The position numbers and the translations under genes were made by a program. From contig DATAOV010000027.1 in NCBI GenBank assembly GCA_036265535.1, positions 1 to 48,490 on the forward strand: a DNA stretch of 48,490 nucleotides. Direction: 5' to 3'. Positions 36,950 through 44,838 of this stretch are shown here, piece after piece. Under the pieces are notes generated by a model. That model saw only the letters and a list, made by a program, of their open reading frames with translations, made no database searches and was not told the DNA's origin. Numbering within the stretch: the stretch's first letter is position 1; each line of letters starts with the position of its first letter. This DNA comes from AC-32 sp036265535. GTDB taxonomy: Bacteria > Actinomycetota > Thermoleophilia > Gaiellales > Gaiellaceae.

Positions 36950-37456
36950 CTACCTCCCCTCGCCGGCGAGCTTGGTAGCTGCGTGGTGCACCGCTTTGAC
37001 GATGTTCTGGTAGCCGGTGCAGCGGCAGATGTTCCCGGACAGCGCCCATCGGATCTCCTCGTCCGTGGGATCCGGGTTCTCCTTCAGGAGCGCAGTTGCG
37101 GTCAGCATCATCCCAGGGGTGCAGAAGCCGCACTGGAGGCCGTGCTCCTCGCGGAACGCCTCCTGGATCGGGTGCAGCTGGGCGCCCTGCTGAAGGCCCT
37201 CGACGGTCGTCACCTCGCGGCCGTTCGCCTGCACCGCGAAGACGGTGCACGATTTGACTGGGACTCCATCGAGCAGCACTGTGCAGGCCCCGCAGCTGGT
37301 CGTGTCGCACCCGAGGTGCGTGCCGGTCAGGCCCAGCGTCTGCCGCAAGAAGTGGGCGAGCAGAAGCCGTGACTCGACTTCCGCCGCGCGTGTCTCGCCG
37401 TTGACGGTGACGGTCACGGTGCGCGTCGTCACGCGTTCCTGGACGACGTCAGTCAT
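36950..37456 (-). CDS. coxS: CO dehydrogenase small subunit, [2Fe-2S] protein (form I set)
   Basis: The 168 residues have the N-terminal ferredoxin-type site (HLGCDTTSCGACTVLLDGVPVKSC) and the C-terminal site (GLQCGFCTPGMMLT ... GNICRCTGYQNIV). An N-terminal extension of about 12 residues (MTDVVQERVTTR) is longer than in the form II copy. The start overlaps the coxM stop by 8 bases, and the stop lies 2 bases before coxL, so M-S-L are tightly coupled. Confidence 0.96.
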   Translation of the reverse strand: MTDVVQERVTTRTVTVTVNGETRAAEVESRLLLAHFLRQTLGLTGTHLGCDTTSCGACTVLLDGVPVKSCTVFAVQANGREVTTVEGLQQGAQLHPIQEAFREEHGLQCGFCTPGMMLTATALLKENPDPTDEEIRWALSGNICRCTGYQNIVKAVHHAATKLAGEGR

Positions 37457-38318
37457 GGCTCCTCCCTTCGGACGCGGCCCGAAGTCCGCGCTCTACGAAC
37501 ACTCGCGCCACGCTGCGCTTGTACTCGGCGCTGCCGCGTACGTCGTCGCGCGCTTCGGCCGACTCCGCGGCGAGCCGGGCGGCCGTCGTGATCGCCTCCT
37601 TGTCGAGCTTCCGGCCGGCAAGCGCCTCTTCGGCGGCCGTCGCTTTCAGGCTCGAGGGGCCGACGCCGGTGAGTGCGATTCCAGCCCGCCCGACAGTTCC
37701 GTTCTCGAACGAGATATGGATCGCCGCCCCGACGGTGGCGAAATCGCCCACCTTGCGCTCGAGCTTGAGATATGTGCCCCCCGAATCCGGCCCCGGATCG
37801 CGAATTCGCACTTCCGTGATCACCTCGGTCGGCTCGAGGGCGGTCGTGAAGGGCCCTTGGAAGAAGTCTTCGATGGGAATCGTCCGCGTCCCTCCGGGGC
37901 CACGCGCCTCGACGTCGGCGCCGACCGCGAGCATCACTGAGCCCCAGTCGCCTTGTGGGTCGGCGTGCGCAAGCGAGCCGCAGACTGTGCCCAGGTTGCG
38001 CACGATCGGATCGGAGATCACCGGCGCGGCGGCGGCGAGAACTCCGAACCGCCCGCGAAGGAGCTCGGATCGCTCGCAGGTCTTGTGCCGCACGAGCGCG
38101 CCGATCCGAAGGCCTCCGCCCTCCTCCGCGAGCGTGTTCAACCCTTCCAACCCATTGATGTCCACGAGCGCTCGAGGTGCGGCGAACCTGAGCTTCATCA
38201 GTGGGATCAGGCTCTGGCCGCCGGCGAGGACCTTCGCCTCGCCTTCGTGACGATCGAGGATCTCGAGCGCCTCCTCAAGCGTCGTAGGAGCGAAGTACTC
38301 GAATGTTGCGGGATACAC
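37449..38318 (-). CDS. coxM: CO dehydrogenase medium subunit, FAD-binding (form I set)
   Basis: The 289 residues start at a GTG (38318, VYPATFEYFAPTTLEEAL) behind AAGGGAGG, spacing 8; an upstream ATG (38369) lacks a site. FAD motifs: AKVLAGGQSLIPLMKLRF and NLGTVCGSLAHADPQGDW (the second fits the AHADP form; TVCGS in place of TIGGS). It is the first gene of the form I operon. The 226-base region before it must hold the operon promoter, but I see no clear sigma-70 or sigma-28-like boxes in it. Confidence 0.94.
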   Translation of the reverse strand: MYPATFEYFAPTTLEEALEILDRHEGEAKVLAGGQSLIPLMKLRFAAPRALVDINGLEGLNTLAEEGGGLRIGALVRHKTCERSELLRGRFGVLAAAAPVISDPIVRNLGTVCGSLAHADPQGDWGSVMLAVGADVEARGPGGTRTIPIEDFFQGPFTTALEPTEVITEVRIRDPGPDSGGTYLKLERKVGDFATVGAAIHISFENGTVGRAGIALTGVGPSSLKATAAEEALAGRKLDKEAITTAARLAAESAEARDDVRGSAEYKRSVARVFVERGLRAASEGRSHD

Positions 38319-38544
38319 GAACGGACCTCCCTTCGCGCGCCCGAAGATGGCCGCTGGTCGCAGCGGCAACGATACGCGTCGCCACCGCGCCCTGCCACGT
38401 CCTACGGCCGGGCCAGTCGAGCGGATTGAGGCACGCGAGCGGATCGTGGTGCCCCATAGAGCGAAAGTCGTGCCCTCTGACAGTCTTACTGCAAATCGTG
38501 CGTTTTCAGCGCGCGTTTTGAGGGAGTCCTGTCCGGTTCGCCCC
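38319..38544 (-). other. Intergenic control region of the form I CO dehydrogenase operon
   Basis: This 226-base gap separates the M23-type hydrolase from coxM, both on the minus strand. It holds the coxM ribosome binding site, two GCGTTTT copies (near 38505 and 38514) and no convincing promoter hexamers. No TCAA-N16-GCCGATA element is present, which fits CO oxidation being under another control from the pilus genes. Confidence 0.4.
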
Positions 38545-39969
38545 CTACCGAGTGAACCGGACGACCGGGCCCGCAGGGGCGACCGTCGTCGGGGACACGA
38601 TCGCGAACAGGCGCCCGCTTGCGGGGACGGAGTCGGTCGGGCCGGAGTCCTGCCAGCGGAAGGCGACGTTCGCGAAGCGCTGGAACCAGGGCTGCAGCTG
38701 CGGATACGAGGTCGCCGGGTTCAGCTGCAGGTGCAGGTGGGGACCCGTCGCGTGGCCGGTCGAGCCGACGAGGCCGACCTGCGTTCCGGCGGCGAGCTGG
38801 ACTCCCGCGGTCACCGCCGGGTCGAGGTAGGAGAGGTGGCAGTACGTCCAGCTCTGGCCGTCGGCGGTGGTCATCGTCACGCCGATGCCGCAGCGCCCAT
38901 CGGGGTACTGCCACGCCCGCTCGACGACGGCGTCCGAGAGCGCGTAGACAGGAGACCCCTCGGGGGCGGCGATATCGGCCGCGGGGTAGTCGTGATGGTT
39001 GTGCGACACCGAGACGAGCGAGGGACCGCCGCCGACCGGGAACACGTAGCCGGCGTCGAAGGACGGTGCGCCGAGAAACGAGCCCGTTGCCGGGGAGAAG
39101 GACGATGCGAGCGAGCGGTCGCGCGCCGAGGCCAGGTCGGTCTCGGCCCGCTCGAGGCTCGCGCGGAGATCGGCGACGCGGGCCTGGGCGGCCGCGCGAA
39201 CGACGCCTGCCTGGACGGCGCGCCGCTCGAGCGCGAGCCGGTCGGAGAGCAGGGTTGCGGCAGCCGCTCGCCGGCCGAGCAGGCGTTCGCGGCCAGCGAG
39301 CGAGCGCACTCGCCGTAGCGCCTTCACGAGCTTGCGGTTGGCTTGGACGACCACGCCACGCGCCTGGTCGAGCGAGACCTGGAGCCGGTCCAACGTGAAG
39401 GTGGCATCGACGCCGCTGCTGCCGACGAGCTGCGCCAGCTGGAGCACCTCGTCCACGTACCACTGAGCGTGGTTGTAGGAGAAGACCGCGCGGGAGATGT
39501 CGCTCTGGCCGCCCGAGGCCGCGAGGTAGCGCGCCGCGGCAGCGATCGCGTCCTCAGGGCTCCAGGGGTTGGCGATCCCATCGCCGTCGGCGTCGACCCC
39601 CCAGCGCTCCCAGGTCGAGGGCATGAACTGCATCCAGCCGATCGCACCGGCGGAGCTCGGGCCCATGTTGCGCCCGAAGTTGGACTCGATCTTGTTGATC
39701 GAAGCCAGCACCTGCCAGGGGACGCCGTACGCAGCACCGTCCCGCTGCCAGAGGTCGAGCAGCTGCGCGTACGTCCGCGTCTCGACGACCGCCGGGCGGT
39801 TCAGGAGCGAGGGCGGAAACGCGATCGAGTCGGAGGCGTTCGGCGTTTCCGCGCTCGGCAGGAGCGCCGGCAGGCCGGGCTCGGTGGTCGGGACCACGCG
39901 GAAGACGTCGGCGTGCGCCGAACCGGCCAGCGCGAGCGCCAGCGCCGCCGCAGTTGCGAGCCGCCTCAT
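38545..39969 (-). CDS. Bifunctional peptidoglycan hydrolase: lytic transglycosylase (SLT) plus M23 endopeptidase
   Basis: The 474 residues have a signal peptide (MRRLATAAALALALAGSAHA) and an SLT/lysozyme-like domain (residues 65-180). That domain holds the catalytic Glu near residue 95 (INKIESNFGRN) and SSAGAIGWMQFMPSTWERWG. A coiled-coil segment (190-290) comes next, then an M23/LytM domain with the zinc ligands HHDYPAADIAAP (HxxxD) and GHATGPHLHLQL (HxH). Both catalytic sites look intact. The ATG overlaps the PilU-like stop by 4 bases (ATGA). The coupling suggests that it opens the wall for the pilus, or is co-regulated with it (inference). Confidence 0.93.
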   Translation of the reverse strand: MRRLATAAALALALAGSAHADVFRVVPTTEPGLPALLPSAETPNASDSIAFPPSLLNRPAVVETRTYAQLLDLWQRDGAAYGVPWQVLASINKIESNFGRNMGPSSAGAIGWMQFMPSTWERWGVDADGDGIANPWSPEDAIAAAARYLAASGGQSDISRAVFSYNHAQWYVDEVLQLAQLVGSSGVDATFTLDRLQVSLDQARGVVVQANRKLVKALRRVRSLAGRERLLGRRAAAATLLSDRLALERRAVQAGVVRAAAQARVADLRASLERAETDLASARDRSLASSFSPATGSFLGAPSFDAGYVFPVGGGPSLVSVSHNHHDYPAADIAAPEGSPVYALSDAVVERAWQYPDGRCGIGVTMTTADGQSWTYCHLSYLDPAVTAGVQLAAGTQVGLVGSTGHATGPHLHLQLNPATSYPQLQPWFQRFANVAFRWQDSGPTDSVPASGRLFAIVSPTTVAPAGPVVRFTR

Positions 39970-41147
39970 CCGTCCTGGCCGGCGATCCTCAGCCCGGGCA
40001 TGGGCCCCTCGTCCGGCTTGGGCGGCTCCGGCGCCATCTCGGAGACCGGCCGGTCGGTTTCGACGCCGGCAGCCTTGCGCTTCAGCGCCTGGTCCAGGGA
40101 GACCAGGAAGTCGTGCCGGTTGGTCGAGGCGTTGGCGGCGACCTCGCGGTCGATCTCACCCGCGACCACGAGCTCGATCAGCGCCTGGGTGAAGGTCTGC
40201 ATGTCGAAGAACTGGCCCTCCGCGATCGCGTCCGGAATCTCTTCGGGCGTCTGCTCGCGGATCAGGTCGGCGATGCGGGAGTTGTTCACCATCACCTCGA
40301 CCGCGGCGACGCGCCCGCCCTCGAGACGCGGAAGGAGCCGTTGGCTGACCACGCCCCGGAGGACTCCGGCGAGGATCGAGCGGATCTGCTCCTGCTTGGA
40401 GGAGGGGAAGAACTCGATCATCCGACTGATGGTTTCGGCCGCGTCGATCGTGTGCATCGTCGAGAAGACGAGGTGGCCCGACTCGGCAGCCTTGAGCGCC
40501 GTCTCGGCGGTCTCGGCGTCGCGAAGCTCGCCGATCAGGATCACGTCGGGGTCCTGGCGCAGCACACGCCGGATCGCTGCGAGGAATGACTCGGTGTCGA
40601 GCCCGACCTCGCGCTGGTTGACGATGCAGCCCTGATCCGAGTGCAGGATCTCGATCGGGTCCTCGATCGTGACGATGTGCATGCGCCGGGTCTTGTTGAT
40701 GTGGTCGAGGACGGCCGCCAGGGTCGTCGTCTTGCCCGAGCCGGTGGCCCCGGTGCAGAGGACGAGCCCCCGGTGCTCCTCTGCGAGCCGACGGACGCCC
40801 TGCGGAAGCCGGAGCTCGTCGAAGCTCGGCACCTTGCTCGGGATGACGCGGAACGCGAACGAGATCGAGCCACGCTGGCGGAAGCCGTTGACGCGGAAGC
40901 GCGGGAGCCCGTCGGCCGTGTAGGCGATGTCGAGCTCGCCCGTCTCGTGGAAGTGCGCGAGCTTCGCCGGCGCCAGGTCGGCAACAAGGGTCAGAGCGGC
41001 CTCAAGGTCGCTGTCGTAGAGCGGCGCCTGGTCGGGGACCAGGCCGAGCTGGCCGTCCCGCCGCACCACCGGCGGCTGGCCGACTTTGAGGTGGATATCG
41101 CTCGCGCCGAGCTCCACGGCGCGCGCCAGGACAGCGTTCAGGTCCAC
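39966..41147 (-). CDS. Second type IV pilus retraction-type ATPase (PilU-like)
   Basis: The 393 residues are a PilT-superfamily ATPase: Walker A (CTGATGSGKTTTLAAVL), Asp box (VTIEDPIEILH), Walker B (DPDVILIGELRDAETAETAL), His box (HLVFSTMHTIDA). After IADLIREQ the C-terminus reads DMQTFTQALIELVVAGEI, the pattern of PilU rather than PilT, followed by a 60-residue Pro-rich tail. I choose the GTG at 41147 (VDLNAVLARAVELGASDIHL), as PilT-family proteins start MDLNxLL and a promoter -10 box ends 9 bases before it; the ATG at 41165 overlaps that box. PilU acts with PilT in retraction under load. Confidence 0.92.
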   Translation of the reverse strand: MDLNAVLARAVELGASDIHLKVGQPPVVRRDGQLGLVPDQAPLYDSDLEAALTLVADLAPAKLAHFHETGELDIAYTADGLPRFRVNGFRQRGSISFAFRVIPSKVPSFDELRLPQGVRRLAEEHRGLVLCTGATGSGKTTTLAAVLDHINKTRRMHIVTIEDPIEILHSDQGCIVNQREVGLDTESFLAAIRRVLRQDPDVILIGELRDAETAETALKAAESGHLVFSTMHTIDAAETISRMIEFFPSSKQEQIRSILAGVLRGVVSQRLLPRLEGGRVAAVEVMVNNSRIADLIREQTPEEIPDAIAEGQFFDMQTFTQALIELVVAGEIDREVAANASTNRHDFLVSLDQALKRKAAGVETDRPVSEMAPEPPKPDEGPMPGLRIAGQDG

Positions 41148-41156
41148 GAAGGGCCT

Positions 41157-41183
41157 GATCGGCATCGACGCGGCGCCGCTTGA
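41157..41183 (-). promoter_or_regulatory. Sigma-28-like promoter of the pilU/peptidoglycan hydrolase unit
   Basis: Minus strand: TCAA (41180-41183), 16 bases, GCCGATC (41157-41163), then 9 bases to the GTG of the PilU-like gene. It is about 18 kb from the closest such element at the main pilus locus, yet has the same spacing. The last base of the -10 is C instead of A. Confidence 0.6.
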
Positions 41184-41201
41184 GCCGTCAGAATCGAGAA
41201 C

Positions 41202-41906
41202 GTGCGCAACCGTCCGGCGCTGTTCTCGCTCGGGGTCATCCTCTTCTTCGTCGCTCTCGGCCTGGCCGACCGCGGCGTCGGCCTCCACGGACAGCTCGTC
41301 CTGGGAGCCCTCACCTGGGCGGTTCTGCTCGCCGCCTTGCGCCCGCTTTCGACCGAGCGTCGCCTACAGACCCTGCTCGTGGTGGTCGTCGCGACGGGAA
41401 TGGAGGTCGTCGGCTCGATCCTCTGGGGCGTCTATACCTACCGGCTGCACAACCTGCCGCTGTTCGTGCCGCCCGGCCACGGGCTCGTCTACCTCGGCGG
41501 GATCAGCCTGAGCCAATCGGCGTTCGTGCGAGCGCGGCCGCGGGTCTTCGTCGGTGCGGTGGCGGCATGTGCTGCCGCCTGGGCCGTCGCGGGCCTGGCG
41601 CTGCTGCCGCGCCTCGACGTCGGCGGAGCGATCGGCGTCTCGGTCTTTCTCTTCTTCCTCCTGCGCGGGCGGGCGCCGACGATCTATGGCGGCGTCTTCG
41701 TGATGGTGCTCTTCCTGGAGATCTGGGGCACCGCGATCGGCCTCTGGCAGTGGCATGCGATCACGCCGGGCCTCGGGCTCCCGATGGGCAATCCGCCGAG
41801 CGGTGCGATGAGCGGATACGTCCTGTTCGACGTGGTCGCGCTTGCGGTGACCGCGCGGCTGCTACGTAGCCGGCACGTTCCGGTTCCGGCACCGGCGCCA
41901 GGCTAA
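41202..41906 (+). CDS. Multi-pass membrane protein of unknown function
   Basis: The 234 residues have about seven hydrophobic segments, for example ALFSLGVILFFVALGLA, QLVLGALTWAVLLAAL, LLVVVVATGMEVVGSILWGVYTY, VFVGAVAACAAAWAVAGLALL, IGVSVFLFFLLRG and TIYGGVFVMVLFLEIWGTAIGLWQW. Conserved-looking loop residues include PPGHGLVYLGG and PMGNPPSGAMSGY. I do not recognise the family. It starts at a GTG (41202), divergent from the PilU-like gene with a 54-base gap, and overlaps the next gene tail to tail by 4 bases. Confidence 0.8.
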   Translation: MRNRPALFSLGVILFFVALGLADRGVGLHGQLVLGALTWAVLLAALRPLSTERRLQTLLVVVVATGMEVVGSILWGVYTYRLHNLPLFVPPGHGLVYLGGISLSQSAFVRARPRVFVGAVAACAAAWAVAGLALLPRLDVGGAIGVSVFLFFLLRGRAPTIYGGVFVMVLFLEIWGTAIGLWQWHAITPGLGLPMGNPPSGAMSGYVLFDVVALAVTARLLRSRHVPVPAPAPG

Positions 41907-43036
41907 GCCGCGAGCGCCTTGAGCGCCTTCGCCGGCAGGCGCAGCACGCCCGTCGCGACCCGCGGTGACGACAGCTCCCCGCGGAGCATACGCTCGGCGA
42001 GCCGCCAGGCCGGCGGAGTCCGCGTCAACGCGTAGGCGAGCCTCGGGTGCCGATCGAAGGCGGCCTTGGCGCCCCAGCCGGCCGAGGTGAGCGGATCGAG
42101 CTCTTCGGCGAGCCGCTCGGCGTACGGCTCGACGTCGGCTGAGCGCCCGGCCAGGACGTCGAGAGCCGCCTCGGCCGCGAGGCGTGCGCTGACGAGCGCC
42201 TCGTAGATCCCGTCGCCCGAGAGCGGGTCGATGAGGCCGGCCGCGTCCCCGACGGCAAGCACCCGGCCGCGAACCGGCCGCTCCCCCGGCCCGCGCATCG
42301 GCAGCCGGTAGCCGCGCAGGTTGCGCAGACGCTCGGGCGGAACGGCGTACCCCGCGCACGCGCGAGCGAGGTGCTCGCGCAGGCGAGGCCCCTCCCGCTC
42401 CCAGCCGCCGACACCGACATTGACGTGATCGCCCTTCGGAAACGCCCATGCGTAGCCGCCCGGAACGGCGCCGAGGTCGACGAGCGCGCGGCCGCGGAAG
42501 CGGCTCTCGTCCTCGTAGGACGCGTTCCCCTCGAGCGCCACTCCATGCCTTCTCGTCTCGAGCAGCCCGAGCGCCCTGACGGTGAGTCCGTTGACGCCGT
42601 CGGCTCCGATCACGACCGGCGCAGCGGCGGCGGAGCCGTCGAAGCGGACGGTGGCCCCACCGCGCTCGAGCTCGAGCCCCCTCGCCCGCACGCCGTCGCG
42701 GAAGTCGGCGCCTGCGTCCGCGGCCCGCTCGGCCAGGTACGCATCGAGCCGGCGGCGCTGTGTCATCAGGATCAGCGGACCGTCGCTGCTGCGCTCGAAG
42801 CGCCTGCTGTAACCGAAACCGAGCTCGACTCGGTAGACCACGTCTTCCACGACCGCGTCCACCGGCATGGGCAGCTGCCGAACCGCGCGGTAGGTGAGCC
42901 CCCCGCCGCATGGCTTGTCGCGTGGAAAGCGCTCGCGGTCGAGTAACAACACGCGCGCGCCCGCGCGCGAGAGACGAACGGCGGCGGTCGAGCCGGCCGG
43001 GCCGGCCCCGACGACGATCGCGTCGAACCGCTCCAC
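41903..43036 (-). CDS. Geranylgeranyl reductase-family FAD-dependent oxidoreductase
   Basis: The 377 residues have the FAD-binding Rossmann motif (DAIVVGAGPAGSTAAVRLSRAGARVLLLDRERFPRDKPCGGGL, with the GGR-family PCGGGL) and the later FAD motif (VLAVGDAAGLIDPLSGDGIYEAL). The middle region (GGYAWAFPKGDHVNVGVGG) is typical for this family, which reduces isoprenoid double bonds in menaquinone side chains, lipids or carotenoid precursors. Starts at an ATG (43036). Substrate not determined from sequence. Confidence 0.92.
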   Translation of the reverse strand: MERFDAIVVGAGPAGSTAAVRLSRAGARVLLLDRERFPRDKPCGGGLTYRAVRQLPMPVDAVVEDVVYRVELGFGYSRRFERSSDGPLILMTQRRRLDAYLAERAADAGADFRDGVRARGLELERGGATVRFDGSAAAAPVVIGADGVNGLTVRALGLLETRRHGVALEGNASYEDESRFRGRALVDLGAVPGGYAWAFPKGDHVNVGVGGWEREGPRLREHLARACAGYAVPPERLRNLRGYRLPMRGPGERPVRGRVLAVGDAAGLIDPLSGDGIYEALVSARLAAEAALDVLAGRSADVEPYAERLAEELDPLTSAGWGAKAAFDRHPRLAYALTRTPPAWRLAERMLRGELSSPRVATGVLRLPAKALKALAA

Positions 43037-43046
43037 GAGGCCCAGC

Positions 43047-43904
43047 CTACGGGAGCAGCTGGGCCTTGCGAACCCGTTGGAAGCCCGCAGCCCGAACAGC
43101 GCTCACGTCGGTGAGGCGGCAGAGCCAGCCGTGCCCGCTGTCCGGATCGCTTTCGTCCTCGAAGCTTCCGACCGACGCGAAAATGCGCCCGTCGCGGAAA
43201 TCCCACTCCTCGATCTCGTCGTGGTCGCCTTCGATGTCCTCCCGGAACCGCCGCAGATCCTCGCGCAGGCGTGCCTTGACTGTTTCTAACCAAGACTCGC
43301 GTGGATCGTGATCAGGGTTCACCCCGCACTGCTCGAGCAGGTCGTCCTCAATCTCGTCGAGGATCAGGGCGTCGATGTACGCGTCGGCCTCGGCCCAGTC
43401 CGGCGCCTCGCCCGGCTCGAGAGCGACGAGCTCGACCTCCAGCCCCGCCGCCTCAGCTCGCTCGAAAGTAGCCTGGGCGGCGTCGGGCAGCTCCTCGCGC
43501 CTGGCCTCGACGTGCTCGAGCTCGTGGTTCGGCAGGTCCTCGATCTCGCCGAAGTCGCGCTCGGCCAGCAACTCGAGGTAGGGCCCACCGTCACCGTGAG
43601 CCAGCTGCTCGCCGACGACCTGCCAGCTGATCTGGCCGGTCGTGAACATGTGCCCGACCCGCGGCGCGTCGGGCCGGTAGCGCCGCATCGCGCCGACCTC
43701 CTCGTGGCCATCTGGATACCTGAGCGTGAGCCGGTAGCGCGCCGGCTTGGCGATCGCACGGCTGTCCTCGAAAACCTCGACGAGCCAGTCCCGGCCGTCG
43801 AGTCGGATCACAGAGCCCGGAGCGAGCTCGCTCTCGGCCGTGTACTGGCGCCGGTGCTCTCGGCCGGCGCGGTTGACCGTGACGATCTCGTAGGTGGCGG
43901 CCAC
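43047..43904 (-). CDS. Acidic cytoplasmic protein of unknown function
   Basis: I place the start at a GTG (43904, VAATYEIVTVNRAGREH), giving 285 residues; a longer reading would overlap the next gene. The first 100 residues form a small beta-like domain (SVIRLDGRDWLVEVFEDSRAIAKPARYRLTLRYPDGHEEVGAMRRYRP). The rest is strongly acidic and helical, with Glu/Asp-rich stretches (LILDEIEDDLLEQCG, REDLRRFREDIEGDHDEIEEWDF). I do not recognise the family. It is 10 bases from the acetamidase-type gene's stop and may be in the same mRNA. Confidence 0.78.
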   Translation of the reverse strand: MAATYEIVTVNRAGREHRRQYTAESELAPGSVIRLDGRDWLVEVFEDSRAIAKPARYRLTLRYPDGHEEVGAMRRYRPDAPRVGHMFTTGQISWQVVGEQLAHGDGGPYLELLAERDFGEIEDLPNHELEHVEARREELPDAAQATFERAEAAGLEVELVALEPGEAPDWAEADAYIDALILDEIEDDLLEQCGVNPDHDPRESWLETVKARLREDLRRFREDIEGDHDEIEEWDFRDGRIFASVGSFEDESDPDSGHGWLCRLTDVSAVRAAGFQRVRKAQLLP

Positions 43905-43914
43905 GCCGTTCAGC

Positions 43915-44838
43915 TTACGCGCCGAACGGCGCCGGACAGGCCGCGATCCTCGGGATCGAGAAGCGTGCGATCGAGCCGAACCCAGGCGCAGGCTTGCACG
44001 CCTGTGCCACACCCGCGTCACACGCGACCGACAGGAAGATGAACGCATCCTCGACCGAGAAGCCGTGCTCGTCGACGAGCAGCCGTGCAGCCTCCTCGGA
44101 GACGAGCTGCAGCGCCTCGTCGTAGGCATCCGCCGTCGCGTGAGGCACCCAGCGGTCGGCGAGCTCCGTCACCGGCCAGGTCGCCTGCTTGCCTTTCAGC
44201 AGGTCGAACCGGACGTCGACTTCCCCCGCGATCTCGACGCCGGTGAAGCAGATCTCGCCGTCGCCCATCGAGGCGTGCATGTCGCCGACGGCGAACATCC
44301 CGCCCGGCCGACGAACGGGGAAGAAGATCCGCGCTCCCTTGCCGTGCAGGTGGTCGTCCAGGTTCCCGCCGTGCTGTCCCGCGAGCCCGTTCGAGAGGGT
44401 CTCTCCGTCGGTCGCCACGCCGACGACACCCACCATCGGCTGCGCAGGGAACGAGACGCGGTCGTTCATCCGGATCTCGCCGTCGCGCACCTCGAACATC
44501 CTTGTCACCGGCGCCTGCACCTGTTCGATCAGCTGACCGAAGCCGGGGATCAGCGTGGCCACGCCCCACTCGATCGGCCGCACGTCGAGGATCTCCGCGA
44601 CGAGCGAGTCGCCCGGCTCGGCGCCCTCGACGGCCAGCGGCCCCGTCGCGCTGTTGATCCGCTCGAGGTCGATCTCGGTGACGAGGTCGTCCTCACTGCG
44701 GATCTGGCCGGTGAAGCAGTCGTTCGTCTCGAAGGTGACCGTGTCTCCCGGGCGGACCTCGAGCACCGGCTCGAGATCCGGGCCGAACGACCAGATCACC
44801 TGGTCACGCGAGAGACGGTGCGTAGCCGCGACGGCCAT
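43915..44838 (-). CDS. Acetamidase/formamidase-family amidohydrolase
   Basis: The FmdA/AmdA family hydrolyses short amides such as formamide or acetamide to ammonia and the acid. The start is the ATG at 44838, overlapping the permease stop by one base (TGATG), giving 307 residues. Family marks: a Pro/Gly-rich N-terminus (FETNDCFTGQI), GPLAVEGAEPGDSLVAEILDVRP, the metal-site region QHGGNLDDHLHGKGARIFFPV and GGMFAVGDMHASMGDGEICFTGVEIAGEV. It probably uses substrate brought in by the coupled permease, as a nitrogen source. Confidence 0.93.
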   Translation of the reverse strand: MAVAATHRLSRDQVIWSFGPDLEPVLEVRPGDTVTFETNDCFTGQIRSEDDLVTEIDLERINSATGPLAVEGAEPGDSLVAEILDVRPIEWGVATLIPGFGQLIEQVQAPVTRMFEVRDGEIRMNDRVSFPAQPMVGVVGVATDGETLSNGLAGQHGGNLDDHLHGKGARIFFPVRRPGGMFAVGDMHASMGDGEICFTGVEIAGEVDVRFDLLKGKQATWPVTELADRWVPHATADAYDEALQLVSEEAARLLVDEHGFSVEDAFIFLSVACDAGVAQACKPAPGFGSIARFSIPRIAACPAPFGA

